Assembly: GCA_027488135.1 (NCBI GenBank)
Contig: JAIYCH010000104.1
Coordinates: forward strand, 22,801 to 86,800
From: Saprospiraceae bacterium
GTDB lineage: Bacteria > Bacteroidota > Bacteroidia > Chitinophagales > Saprospiraceae
DNA length: 64,000 bases
Direction: 5' to 3'
Shown here: piece by piece, positions 1-8,240 of the stretch
How the letters are laid out: each line of letters starts with the position of its first letter
Position numbering within the stretch: position 1 is the stretch's first letter
Made by a program: the position numbers and the translations under genes
Notes under the pieces: model-generated
The model's database searches: none
What the model saw: only the letters and a program-made list of their open reading frames with translations
Told to the model about the DNA's origin: nothing

Positions 1-1353
1 TAACCAGTTTTTATTTTTGAAAGTTTCTGGATTTTGATCTGATGCGTAAATAAATAATTCCATGGATTGGATTTTTTCCTGCGACGGATAAATATCCATT
101 TTTTTATCAACTATTTTAACGTTTGTTTTTCCGTCGCCTAAAATCATTAACCAATTGATTTCTTTGTTTTTGTTTAACCAATGTAGGGTACCAGATTTTA
201 TTTGCTCCCATTTTCTAAGGTTTCCCCAAAGACCGCCCATCATCCAATGTTCCTCCATTTGCATGGTTACCATTTTTAATGGATCACCTTTATATTTATT
301 CGGTATCGCTTTCTGGAGGAATATTTTCGTATTTGGATTATTAAATTGGTCTAATACGGTTTGGGGAATAGATAAGCCGAGGTGTAAAATACTTGAAATA
401 TTGCTCATTTCACCATATTTAGGGCCATTTCCTGGAGGCATGGGTGCTTTTGTTTCATCTTCAAGGGCTACAGATATCCATAAACCAATAATGGAGAAAT
501 ATTGCTGCATGTCCATTCCATAAGCTCTAAAATAGGGACCCACCATATTTTTTAAATTGGGATGATAAAAAATTACCGTTTCATTCCATAACTTATTTTC
601 CAGATTCATGCCCATTTTTTTAATATCATCATGAACTGCATATTTGCGCCAAAGAGCAAGTCCAATCATAGAAACACCATAATAGGTTGGAGAATTAAAC
701 TCGCTAAACGATTTATTTGAATGATATAGATTAAATATTTCCTCTGCTTTTTTTAATCCTGCTATGCTTAAAAGAGAATCCTTTTTCAGTGAACCAACAT
801 AATCTAAAAGAAAAGAACTCATGATTGAAATATTTGTGTATTCCGCTCCAACATTCCGGGTAAATGCACCTTTTGCAGCCAGATACAGGCTATTTTCAAT
901 AGAACTAATAAGTTCTGGAGAGAGTAATTTTCTGTAATTTTCCAGTATTATAATTAAGTCGCAACCAATAAATTCTCTCCAATTTTCATCTAATCTGTCA
1001 TTGGTCATATTTGTTTTCCAGCTTCCAAAAATTCGTTTTGTTTCATCTTTATGTTGATGGCTTAAAATCCAGTTCAAAATATAGGTAGCCTTTTCCAGGT
1101 CGCCAATCTCATTTCTAAACAAGAGGGATTGAGCTAATCTGGTTTTGCTACGAATACTCGTTTGATCGCTCAATATGTCGGCCAAATTTTTCCCAACAGG
1201 CATTTCATCTAATAAAAAGGTATCTAACAGTTTTTTTAAATATGGACTTAAGGATTGATAAGTATAGTCCCTTTTTATTTGATTTTCACTTTGGGCCTCT
1301 AATAAATTAGACCCAATAATTAAGGCGCAACATAATATTATTCTGTAAATCAT
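1..1353 (-). CDS. Secreted protein of unknown function (C-terminus beyond window)
   Basis: Hand translation from the ATG at 1353 stays open for 451 codons to the window edge, so the gene is cut and its C-terminus lies outside. The N-terminus (MIYRIILCCALIIG, then an AQ cleavage-like site around residue 21) reads as a signal peptide, implying export. The body is mostly helical and aromatic-rich, with a GAEYTNISIM stretch near residue 165 and many W/Y residues. This composition resembles alpha/alpha-toroid carbohydrate-active proteins, but I see no catalytic motif and do not assign a family. It faces the RluA-type gene across a 468 bp gap. The reading frame is well supported; the function is unknown. 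Confidence 0.75.
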   Translation of the reverse strand, partial: MIYRIILCCALIIGSNLLEAQSENQIKRDYTYQSLSPYLKKLLDTFLLDEMPVGKNLADILSDQTSIRSKTRLAQSLLFRNEIGDLEKATYILNWILSHQHKDETKRIFGSWKTNMTNDRLDENWREFIGCDLIIILENYRKLLSPELISSIENSLYLAAKGAFTRNVGAEYTNISIMSSFLLDYVGSLKKDSLLSIAGLKKAEEIFNLYHSNKSFSEFNSPTYYGVSMIGLALWRKYAVHDDIKKMGMNLENKLWNETVIFYHPNLKNMVGPYFRAYGMDMQQYFSIIGLWISVALEDETKAPMPPGNGPKYGEMSNISSILHLGLSIPQTVLDQFNNPNTKIFLQKAIPNKYKGDPLKMVTMQMEEHWMMGGLWGNLRKWEQIKSGTLHWLNKNKEINWLMILGDGKTNVKIVDKKMDIYPSQEKIQSMELFIYASDQNPETFKNKNWL

Positions 1354-1821
1354 CTTGATGACAACTCTAAGTTGAAATAATTATCAATTCCATTTCAATA
1401 TAGGCGTTTTAGGGTACATATTTTAATATTAAGCATTTTTGTCAATTCATTTGAACTTCTTATAAAATTTGTCATTTATTGGTCTTCCAATCCTTTTAAT
1501 TGCGAAAACTCCCACCATATTTCTAGTGCAAATATGACCAAACGGTACGACCTTAATTTTTGCCATGCTTACGAGGTGCATGGTCAAATCTTCCACTTTA
1601 TGCAGTTATGGGTAATTTAGTTGTTGTCTGTTCATTTTTTACTATTCCCAGGTCATACCTAAAAGGCCACCTAATCCGTTACCAGAAAAATGGGTTCATG
1701 CAAATTTGTAAACAATTTAATTTAGTTTTGTACCTCACCCAATGAAGATCCAATAATGAAAGGTCAATACAATTTTTTTTTAAAATCAGACCGTTGTTAG
1801 ACAATATAAAAACCACCGTTA
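1354..1821. other. Intergenic region between divergent genes
   Basis: This 468 bp stretch holds no convincing gene. A 61-codon frame at 1560-1745 has no recognisable features and is probably chance. The only signal I see is the TAGTTTTG box near its right end, listed separately. No tRNA-like cloverleaf and no strong hairpin was noticed. Confidence 0.6.
1723..1730 (+). promoter_or_regulatory. Bacteroidota -7 box (TAGTTTTG)
   Basis: TAGTTTTG fits the Bacteroidota primary-sigma -7 consensus TAnnTTTG. A TTTG lies at 1705-1708, but only 14 bp upstream, shorter than the usual 17-23 bp, so the -33 element is weak. It would place the start of transcription about 85 bp before the pseudouridine synthase ATG. 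Confidence 0.45.
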
Positions 1822-2487
1822 ATGTCCCCAGAGCAGTTTAAAGAACGTATTCTTTTCGAAGACAAGTTTCTACTTATTGTGAACAAATCTGCTGGAATAG
1901 CCGTGGAGAAAATTTCACCTCAAATCATTACTTTAGAAGACTTAGTTTATTCTCACCTTTTATTAACTGCTAAAAAGCCATTTGTAGGTATTGTGCATCG
2001 TTTGGATCGCCAAACCAGCGGGATTATCCTGTTTGCTAAAAAACCCTCTGTTTTAAAAATAATGAACGCACAATTTGAAAAAAGAACTGTTCGGAAATAC
2101 TATGTAGCCTTGGTGGACGGAGAAATTCCCAATCCCTCGGGGAGCCTTAAAGACTACCTTCACAAGGATTTTTTTCAAAAAAAAGCTATAATATCCAACC
2201 AAAAAAGCAAGGAAAACCAAGAGGTAAAGCTGAATTTCAGGAAAATAGACTTAATTGGACATCGAACTTTGTTAAATATCGAGTTATTGACGGGCAAATA
2301 CCATCAAATCAGAGCACAGCTATCTTCGATAGGTTTCCCGATAGCGGGAGATGTGTTATATGGGGGAAAGCTATGGCAAAGGGAGGGCATTGGTCTTCAC
2401 GCTTCAGCATTGCACTTTAATCACCCGGAAACAAAGGAAAGGATAACAATAACATCAGATTGGGATATTGATTCTATCCCAATCTGA
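1822..2487 (+). CDS. RluA-family pseudouridine synthase
   Basis: The product (221 aa) isomerises specific uridines of rRNA or tRNA to pseudouridine in the cytoplasm. The family signature HRLDRQTSG is present near residues 59-67, with the catalytic aspartate in LDR, and the conserved LTGKYHQIRAQL motif follows near residue 155. There is no N-terminal S4 RNA-binding domain, so this is the short RluA/RluC-like form; the exact target uridine cannot be told from sequence. It is a single gene, convergent with the SCP2 gene about 28 bp downstream. The ATG at 1822 is the first in frame and gives a normal N-terminus. Confidence 0.9.
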   Translation: MSPEQFKERILFEDKFLLIVNKSAGIAVEKISPQIITLEDLVYSHLLLTAKKPFVGIVHRLDRQTSGIILFAKKPSVLKIMNAQFEKRTVRKYYVALVDGEIPNPSGSLKDYLHKDFFQKKAIISNQKSKENQEVKLNFRKIDLIGHRTLLNIELLTGKYHQIRAQLSSIGFPIAGDVLYGGKLWQREGIGLHASALHFNHPETKERITITSDWDIDSIPI

Positions 2488-2515
2488 AAGAACGTTTACA
2501 CTTAACCTTTCGGAT

Positions 2516-2815
2516 TTAAGCACCCAACATGGACTGCAATTTCATGGCCACGCTCATATCTCCTTTTACTTTAATTTTACCGCTCATAATAGCCATCATA
2601 GGATTTAAAGAACCGCTACGAAGTTGTTCCATTGTTTCAATGCTGGTAACAATAGTGCAATCTGCATCACTATCAGCATTACTAATTTGCGGAGAGGCGC
2701 CATTTAGATCGATAAAAACGGCACCTTCATTAAACTGAAATTTAATACTTTTCCCAATAGAAGGGAAATTACCTGACTGAGCTTCAAATTGAGCTGTAAT
2801 GTCTTGTAAAGTCAT
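2516..2815 (-). CDS. SCP2 sterol-binding domain protein
   Basis: A 99 aa single-domain protein with the SCP-2 pattern: an amphipathic start, a central FNEGAVFIDLNG strand pair, DADCTIVTS, then LNPMMAIMSGKIKVKGDMSVAMKL as the C-terminal lipid-cavity helix region. Family members bind hydrophobic ligands such as acyl chains; the ligand here is unknown. It is the last gene of a minus-strand run and begins 10 bp after hisIE. Link to histidine synthesis is probably only transcriptional. Confidence 0.88.
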   Translation of the reverse strand: MTLQDITAQFEAQSGNFPSIGKSIKFQFNEGAVFIDLNGASPQISNADSDADCTIVTSIETMEQLRSGSLNPMMAIMSGKIKVKGDMSVAMKLQSMLGA

Positions 2816-2825
2816 AGTTATAGTC

Positions 2826-3449
2826 TTATTTATGATTGATTTGAACTTTATGCCGCTCTTCCAATATTTCTATTACATCGTTTAGGGAAGTATTTTTAGC
2901 TGACAGTAAAATGAGATAATGATACATTAAATCAGCTGCTTCATTTAAAAACAGATCTATATTATCATCTTTGGCTTCAATGACCAATTCGACGGCTTCT
3001 TCCCCTACCTTTTGTGCAATTTTATTTATGCCTTTTGCAAAAAGAGAGGCGGTATAGGAATTGGGTTGTCCTTCTAATTTTCTATTATTAATAATTTTCT
3101 CCAGTACATGCAAAAAATGAGTGCTTTCATTAGGCAAAGCGAAGCAAGTTTCATCGCCTGTATGACAGACTGGCCCTGTTGGTTCTACAAAAAAAAGTAA
3201 GGTATCAGCATCACAATCGAGGTACCAACTTTTTAAATGTAAAATATTACCCGATGATTCGCCCTTCATCCAAAGTCTGTTTTTTGAACGACTAAAAAAA
3301 GTAACTTTTAAAGTACTTAAAGTTGCCTGAAAAGCATCTTCATTGACATAACCGAGCATAAGAACAGCCTTCGTGTTAACATCTTGAACAATAGCCGGAA
3401 TGAGTTCACTTTTTGAAAAATCAGGAATATCGTTTGCTTTATTTTGCAT
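2826..3449 (-). CDS. hisIE: Bifunctional phosphoribosyl-AMP cyclohydrolase / phosphoribosyl-ATP pyrophosphatase
   Basis: HisIE (207 aa) carries out steps 2 and 3 of histidine synthesis. Residues about 1-110 are the HisI cyclohydrolase domain, with GESSGN, DCDADTLLF and the zinc-site CHTGDETCF. Residues about 115-207 are the HisE pyrophosphatase domain, with KVGEEAVELVIEA and DLMYHYLILL. The domain fusion and length are normal for Bacteroidota. It starts 9 bp after hisF, which is the usual tail order of a his operon, but hisA and hisH are not upstream here. Confidence 0.96.
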   Translation of the reverse strand: MQNKANDIPDFSKSELIPAIVQDVNTKAVLMLGYVNEDAFQATLSTLKVTFFSRSKNRLWMKGESSGNILHLKSWYLDCDADTLLFFVEPTGPVCHTGDETCFALPNESTHFLHVLEKIINNRKLEGQPNSYTASLFAKGINKIAQKVGEEAVELVIEAKDDNIDLFLNEAADLMYHYLILLSAKNTSLNDVIEILEERHKVQINHK

Positions 3450-3458
3450 TTTGAGGTA

Positions 3459-4214
3459 TTAAAATCTTACAGGAATCCCATGCCTATGAAGCGATTGCTT
3501 CAGGTCGGAAATTTTTATTTCATTAAAATGAAAAATGGAAGCAGCTAATCCAGCATCAGCCTTACCGATGGTAAACACTTCGGTAAAATGATCTATTTTT
3601 CCCGCACCGCCAGAGGCAATAATGGGAATACCGACCAGATCAGACATTTCAGCTAAGGCTTGACAGGCAAATCCATTTTTAGTACCATCATGATCCATAG
3701 AGGTGAACAATATCTCACCTGCCCCTCGATTTTCAGCTTCTTTTGCCCATTGAAAAAGAGGGATATCTGTAGCCAGGCGCCCCCCATTTAAATAGACAAA
3801 CCACTCGCCGTTTATTTGTTTTGCATCGATAGCAACGACAACAAATTGATTTCCAAAAGTATCTGCCAATTGATTAATGAGATCCGGGTTTTTAACTGCT
3901 GCGGAGTTTACAGAAATTTTATCCGCTCCCGCTTCCAATAAATAAGAGGCATCGGTCACAGAAGAAATTCCACCACCGATAGTAAAGGGAATATTCAGAT
4001 GTTGTGCAATATTCTTAGCCAGAGCGGCTAATGTTTTCCGTTTTTCATGCGTTGCGGTAATATCAAGGAAAACAAGCTCATCGGCCCCTTCGTCGCAATA
4101 TCTTTTACCAAGTTCCACAGGATCACCGGCATCTTTAAGATCTACAAAATTCACGCCCTTAACTGTTCTGCCATCCTTAATATCTAAACAAGGGATAATT
4201 CGTTTTGCCAACAT
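3459..4214 (-). CDS. hisF: Imidazole glycerol phosphate synthase cyclase subunit
   Basis: HisF (251 aa) is the TIM-barrel cyclase half of IGP synthase. It uses ammonia from HisH to convert PRFAR to IGP and AICAR. The start [19 protein letters not shown] contains the first catalytic aspartate (CLD) and VVVAIDAK the second. The phosphate-binding loops GGGIS and ASGGAG are also present. It lies 9 bp after the purine nucleoside phosphorylase and 9 bp before hisIE. The glutaminase partner HisH must be encoded elsewhere. Confidence 0.97.
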   Translation of the reverse strand: MLAKRIIPCLDIKDGRTVKGVNFVDLKDAGDPVELGKRYCDEGADELVFLDITATHEKRKTLAALAKNIAQHLNIPFTIGGGISSVTDASYLLEAGADKISVNSAAVKNPDLINQLADTFGNQFVVVAIDAKQINGEWFVYLNGGRLATDIPLFQWAKEAENRGAGEILFTSMDHDGTKNGFACQALAEMSDLVGIPIIASGGAGKIDHFTEVFTIGKADAGLAASIFHFNEIKISDLKQSLHRHGIPVRF

Positions 4215-4223
4215 AGTAACGTA

Positions 4224-5042
4224 TTATAGTGTCCGGAGAATTTCCTTGATGAGTTTTGATAAGGTAGCTCCTGATTTCTGAGCCATTTTTATTACCTCTT
4301 CCACCGTAGAAACCCCTATTTCGTCTAAGGGATAACACCTGTTTGTTGCAATGGAAAACACGAAAAGAGGTAATGATAAATATTTTGCCATGATGACCTC
4401 TGACACGGTGGACATACCCAAAACATCGGCACCAATAATATGTGCAAATTTGTATTCAGCAGGCGTTTCCATATTTGGCCCTTGTAAACCTAAATAAACG
4501 CCCTCATGGAGTTTAATTCCTAAGGTTGAAGCCAATGCCAGCACTTTTTTATTACCCTCATGGTCGTAAGCATGCAACATGTCGGGAAAACGAGGGCCAA
4601 GCCTTTCATCATTTATGCCTCGGAGTGGATTATCGGGTGTAAGATTAATATGATCGCGGACAAGCACCAAATCACCTGCATAAATGGAGGGATTTACGGA
4701 ACCTGCCGCATTACTTATAAATAATCTTTGGATGCCCAATTTTTTCAATACAATAAGAGGGAACGTAACTTCGGCAGCTGAGTAACCTTCATAGTAATGA
4801 AATCTGCCAGCCATAACGACTACCTTTCTGCCCTCCAGAAAACCAAAAACGAGCTTACTTTTATGACTTTCAACCGTTGAAATGGCAAAATGGGGAATTT
4901 CAGCATAATCAAACTGGTGTACCACTTCTATTTCATCGGAAAGATTCCCCAGACCCGTCCCCAGAATTAAGCCAAATTCAGGATTAAAATCTGTTTTAGA
5001 CCGAATATAAGCTATAGATTCCTCTGCATTGTCAAACCTCAT
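4224..5042 (-). CDS. Purine nucleoside phosphorylase, trimeric type
   Basis: This 272 aa enzyme of the PNP/MTAP family cleaves inosine or guanosine with phosphate to base and ribose 1-phosphate for purine salvage. It shows ILGTGLGNL (phosphate loop) near residue 26, the ribose/base-site motifs NAAGSVN and LQGPNMETPAE, VLGMSTVSEV, and TNRCY near the end. The asparagine of TNR fits 6-oxopurine specificity. It sits between mqnC and hisF in a tightly packed run. Salvage of hypoxanthine released by the futalosine pathway is a possible link to mqnC, but that is inference. Confidence 0.93.
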   Translation of the reverse strand: MRFDNAEESIAYIRSKTDFNPEFGLILGTGLGNLSDEIEVVHQFDYAEIPHFAISTVESHKSKLVFGFLEGRKVVVMAGRFHYYEGYSAAEVTFPLIVLKKLGIQRLFISNAAGSVNPSIYAGDLVLVRDHINLTPDNPLRGINDERLGPRFPDMLHAYDHEGNKKVLALASTLGIKLHEGVYLGLQGPNMETPAEYKFAHIIGADVLGMSTVSEVIMAKYLSLPLFVFSIATNRCYPLDEIGVSTVEEVIKMAQKSGATLSKLIKEILRTL

Positions 5043-5066
5043 TGGATGTCATTTATTTGGTATAAT

Positions 5067-6215
5067 TTAATCAACCAACATTTCTTCTCTATTTAAAATT
5101 TGTTGTTCCATATTTTCAGGAAGCATACGGTATTCATACTGCTGGTTTCTCAACTGAGGTTCGAAACCTGCCTCAATAATGGCATCTTGAATACCGTTGG
5201 CCGTAAAGCGAAAACGGGCACCAGCGGCGGAGACGACATTTTCTTCTATCATAATGGAACCGAAATCATCGGCACCAGAATGTAAACAAACCTGAGCTAC
5301 CGTTTTCCCTACGGTTAACCAGGAGGCTTGAATATGCTGAATATTTGGCAGCATTATTCTACTTAGGGCAATCATTCGAATATATTCATCGCCGGTACAG
5401 GCATTTCTTGCTCGTTTTAACTTCTTTAAAATAGTATCTTCATCTTGAAAAGGCCAGGGAATAAAAGCGATAAAACCTTTAACGTGCGCGGGTTTTTCAC
5501 TTTGAACCTGACGTATTTTGACCAAATGTTCCATTCGCTCCAAATTGGTTTCAATATGACCAAACATGAGGGTTGCAGAGGTAGTCAAATCAATTTTGTG
5601 CGCTGCCCTCATAACATCTAACCATTCTTCGGCGCCACATTTACCTTTAGAAATCAACCTTCTCACCCTATCATCCAGTATTTCCGCCCCTGCACCTGGC
5701 AAAGAATCTAAACCCGCTTCTTTTAATGCTTTTAACACCTCAATATGTGTAGAACCCTCCAATTTAGTGATGTGTGCAATTTCAGGTGGCCCCAAAGCGT
5801 GCAATTTAAGGAGTGGGTATCGTTTTTTAAGTTCCTTGAAAAGATTAACATAATAATTCAGCCCTAAATCGGGATGATGTCCACCTTGAAGTAATAATTG
5901 CTCTCCGCCCAACCTAAAAGTTTCTTCTATTTTAACTGAATACTCTTCCAGTGAAGTAATATAGGATTCTTCGTGACCAGGTCGTCGGTAGAAATTACAA
6001 AATTTACAATTAGCCACACACACGTTCGTTGTGTTTGAATTTCTATCTATAATCCAGGTTACTTTTTTTTCAGGATTGAGTTTAAAACGGATCATATTCC
6101 CTACCTCCATTAATTCTGCGGTGGGAACATTTTCAAAAAGAAAAACACCTTCTTCAGGTGATAAAAATTCACCCTTCAAGGCAGTATGTAAAAGTGTGTC
6201 TTTGTTCATTTCCAA
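5067..6215 (-). CDS. mqnC: Cyclic dehypoxanthinyl futalosine synthase (radical SAM)
   Basis: MqnC (382 aa) is the radical SAM cyclase of the futalosine route to menaquinone. The iron-sulfur motif CxxxCxxC appears as CVANCKFC near residues 66-73. Family-specific stretches follow: LLQGGHHPDLGLNYY, LPGAGAEIL, and DDFGSIMIEENVVSAAG. The LLQGG signature separates it from MqnE. It heads a minus-strand operon with pnp, hisF, hisIE and the SCP2 gene. A TATCTTTG box sits about 32 bp upstream. The alternative start two codons in (second Met) is equally possible. Confidence 0.94.
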   Translation of the reverse strand: MEMNKDTLLHTALKGEFLSPEEGVFLFENVPTAELMEVGNMIRFKLNPEKKVTWIIDRNSNTTNVCVANCKFCNFYRRPGHEESYITSLEEYSVKIEETFRLGGEQLLLQGGHHPDLGLNYYVNLFKELKKRYPLLKLHALGPPEIAHITKLEGSTHIEVLKALKEAGLDSLPGAGAEILDDRVRRLISKGKCGAEEWLDVMRAAHKIDLTTSATLMFGHIETNLERMEHLVKIRQVQSEKPAHVKGFIAFIPWPFQDEDTILKKLKRARNACTGDEYIRMIALSRIMLPNIQHIQASWLTVGKTVAQVCLHSGADDFGSIMIEENVVSAAGARFRFTANGIQDAIIEAGFEPQLRNQQYEYRMLPENMEQQILNREEMLVD

Positions 6216-6246
6216 TTTCCGTTTAAAATCATATCATTTTAGAAAA

Positions 6247-6254
6247 CAAAGATA
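6247..6254 (-). promoter_or_regulatory. Bacteroidota -7 box for mqnC (TATCTTTG)
   Basis: Read on the minus strand, the bases are TATCTTTG, a perfect TAnnTTTG. A TTTG (minus strand 6272-6269) is 14 bp upstream, shorter than typical. The box is about 32 bp from the mqnC start. It is divergent from the rimP promoter at 6363-6370. Confidence 0.5.
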
Positions 6255-6362
6255 GTGATATGTAAGTTCAAAAAAAGAAAATGATGCGGGGCTATTATTC
6301 ATCAATATGAACCTTAACAATACAAAAAATAAGAATTTTATTAAAAAAACAAAATAATTCAT

Positions 6363-6370
6363 TATCTTTG
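6363..6370 (+). promoter_or_regulatory. Bacteroidota -7 box for rimP-nusA-infB (TATCTTTG)
   Basis: TATCTTTG matches the TAnnTTTG consensus. A TTTA at 6337-6340 lies 22 bp upstream as a near-consensus -33 element. The predicted leader before rimP is about 65 bases and contains the hairpin at 6397-6424. Confidence 0.6.
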
Positions 6371-6396
6371 CCGAGTAAAAATGGGAAAAAGTAAGT

Positions 6397-6424
6397 GAGA
6401 GGGAAATAACCCTCTTTTTTATTT
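6397..6424 (+). terminator. Hairpin plus T-tract in the rimP leader (possible attenuator)
   Basis: Bases 6398-6403 (AGAGGG) pair with 6410-6415 (CCCTCT), extendable by a G-T pair, with loop 6404-6409. The stem runs straight into a T-rich tract to about 6424. This is the form of an intrinsic terminator, yet it lies between the promoter and the rimP ATG at 6443. It could be an attenuator of the operon that encodes NusA, or a weak structure that transcription passes through. Confidence 0.5.
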
Positions 6425-6442
6425 TAATCCAATTTAATATTT

Positions 6443-6922
6443 ATGGACGAAATCAAGGAAAAACTAAGCTATTTATTGGCAGAAAAATTTCAGGAACCTG
6501 AAATAAGTCATTGCTTTTTATTGGATATCAGCATTTCTGTCAGGCAAAAAGTCGAAGTATTTATAGACAGTGATACAGGCGTTGACTTTGATGTATGTCG
6601 GACGGTCAGCCGGTTTCTGGAAGCAATTTTAGACGAAAACAAATGGTTAGGCGAAACTTATACCCTGGAAGTTTCATCACCAGGTGTTAGTCGTCCTTTA
6701 AGTCTGCCCAGGCAATATAAAAAACATTTGGGTAGAAAATTAGTTATAACCCTTGATGATGATAGTCAGGTTACTGGTATTATGAAAGAAACTGATGAGG
6801 AAGGTGTTTTAATTGTTTGGGAAGAAAAAATTTTAGAGGGGAAGAAAAAAGTAAATACCCCATTTGAGAAAAGGTGTTCATTTAGCACAATCAAAAACGC
6901 TCTCGTTAAGGTTTCATTTTAA
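6443..6922 (+). CDS. rimP: Ribosome maturation factor RimP
   Basis: RimP (159 aa) helps assemble the 30S subunit. The N-terminal half carries the family pattern KVEVFIDSDTGVDFDVCRTVSRFLEAILDE, then YTLEVSSPGVSRPL, which is the hallmark of the domain junction. The C-terminal SH3-like domain is shorter and more divergent. It is followed 12 bp later by nusA and then infB, the widely conserved rimP-nusA-infB arrangement, which confirms the call. Confidence 0.95.
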   Translation: MDEIKEKLSYLLAEKFQEPEISHCFLLDISISVRQKVEVFIDSDTGVDFDVCRTVSRFLEAILDENKWLGETYTLEVSSPGVSRPLSLPRQYKKHLGRKLVITLDDDSQVTGIMKETDEEGVLIVWEEKILEGKKKVNTPFEKRCSFSTIKNALVKVSF

Positions 6923-6934
6923 AAGGATAAAATT

Positions 6935-8173
6935 ATGCTGAACCTTGTAGAAACATTTTCAGAATTTAAGGATGGTAAAAATATTGACCGTCCTACTATG
7001 GTAAGGGTTTTGGAGGATGTATTCCGTACCCTAATCAAAAAGAAGTTTGGCTCTGACGAAAATTTCGATGTCATTGTAAATACGCAGAAAGGCGATTTAG
7101 AATTATGGCGAGTTAGAGAAATAGTCCCCGACGGAGAAGTGGCTGATGAAAAAAGCCAAATATCTATATCTGAAGCCATTTCTATCGATGCTGATTACGA
7201 GGTGGGGGAAGAATGCTATGAGCAATTACAACTTGAGGATTTCGGCAGAAGGTCTATTATGGCTGCCCGCCAGACGCTCATTTCAAGAATTATGGATCTT
7301 GAGAAAGAAGAAGTATTCAAAAAATACAATGATAGATTAGGTGAAATAGTTACCGCTGAAGTACATCAAATACTTAAAAAAGAAATTTTAATTGTTGATG
7401 ATGCCACTGGCAACGAACTTATTTTACCAAAAACTGAAATGATTAAGGGTGACTACTATCGCAAAGGAGATTTAGTTAAGGCCGTTATCAAATCCGTAGA
7501 AATGAGAAATAATAACCCAACGGTTATTGCTTCAAGAACAGATTCTTTATTTTTAGAGAAACTATTGGAACAGGAAGTACCAGAAATAGAGGATGGTCTG
7601 ATTTCTATTCGTAAAATCGTCAGAATGCCAGGCGAGCGCGCGAAAGTGGCCGTGGAATCTTTTGATGACAGAATTGATCCAGTAGGCGCTTGCGTCGGAA
7701 TGAAGGGATCAAGAATACATGGTATTGTTAGAGAATTAAATAACGAGAATATTGATATTGTAAATTATACAAACAATTTACAATTGTATATTCAGCGTGC
7801 TCTCACACCAGCTAAGGTAACCTCCATCAATGTAAATCAGGAGAAAAAGCGAGTAAAAGTGTTTTTAGAACCGGAACAGGTTTCATTGGCTATTGGAAAA
7901 GGGGGAACAAATATTAAACTAGCGGGTTTACTCACTGGATTTGAGATTGATGTATTTAGAAATAATGAGGAATTTGAAATCGACGATGTGGATTTAGAAG
8001 AATTCTCAGACGAAATAGAAGGATGGGTTATTGATGCCCTTAAAGGCATTGGCTGTGACACTGCAAGAAGCGTGTTAACCCTAAGCAAAGAAGAACTAAT
8101 TCGCCGCACAGACCTGGAAACTGAAACAATTGAAGAAGTTTTATCTGTTCTTGCGGCGGAATTTGAGGAATGA
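6935..8173 (+). CDS. nusA: Transcription termination/antitermination factor NusA
   Basis: NusA (412 aa) binds RNA polymerase and nascent RNA to control pausing, termination and antitermination. The order is: N-terminal polymerase-binding domain (about 1-130), S1 domain (about 130-205, GEIVTAEVHQI), and two KH domains (about 205-350, with GACVGMKGSRI and LAIGKGGTNIKLA as the KH GxxG loops). A short acidic helix-hairpin-like tail follows. It sits between rimP and infB. Confidence 0.97.
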   Translation: MLNLVETFSEFKDGKNIDRPTMVRVLEDVFRTLIKKKFGSDENFDVIVNTQKGDLELWRVREIVPDGEVADEKSQISISEAISIDADYEVGEECYEQLQLEDFGRRSIMAARQTLISRIMDLEKEEVFKKYNDRLGEIVTAEVHQILKKEILIVDDATGNELILPKTEMIKGDYYRKGDLVKAVIKSVEMRNNNPTVIASRTDSLFLEKLLEQEVPEIEDGLISIRKIVRMPGERAKVAVESFDDRIDPVGACVGMKGSRIHGIVRELNNENIDIVNYTNNLQLYIQRALTPAKVTSINVNQEKKRVKVFLEPEQVSLAIGKGGTNIKLAGLLTGFEIDVFRNNEEFEIDDVDLEEFSDEIEGWVIDALKGIGCDTARSVLTLSKEELIRRTDLETETIEEVLSVLAAEFEE

Positions 8174-8208
8174 TGAAATTCCTATTATAATTTAACGAAA
8201 CTCTTTTG

Positions 8209-8216
8209 TAGTTTTG
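8209..8216 (+). promoter_or_regulatory. -7 box upstream of infB (TAGTTTTG)
   Basis: TAGTTTTG fits TAnnTTTG; the -33 region is only weakly matched (TTTA at 8191-8194, 14 bp away). If used, transcription would begin near 8222, after the upstream ATG at 8214, so translation should start at the ATG at 8241. It suggests infB has its own promoter besides operon read-through. Confidence 0.45.
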
Positions 8217-8240
8217 TACTGCAAAATAGTATTAAATCGA

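Noticed and set aside
1560..1745. 61-codon plus-strand frame in the first gap
   Set aside because: No ribosome-binding or family support and overlaps the promoter of the next gene.
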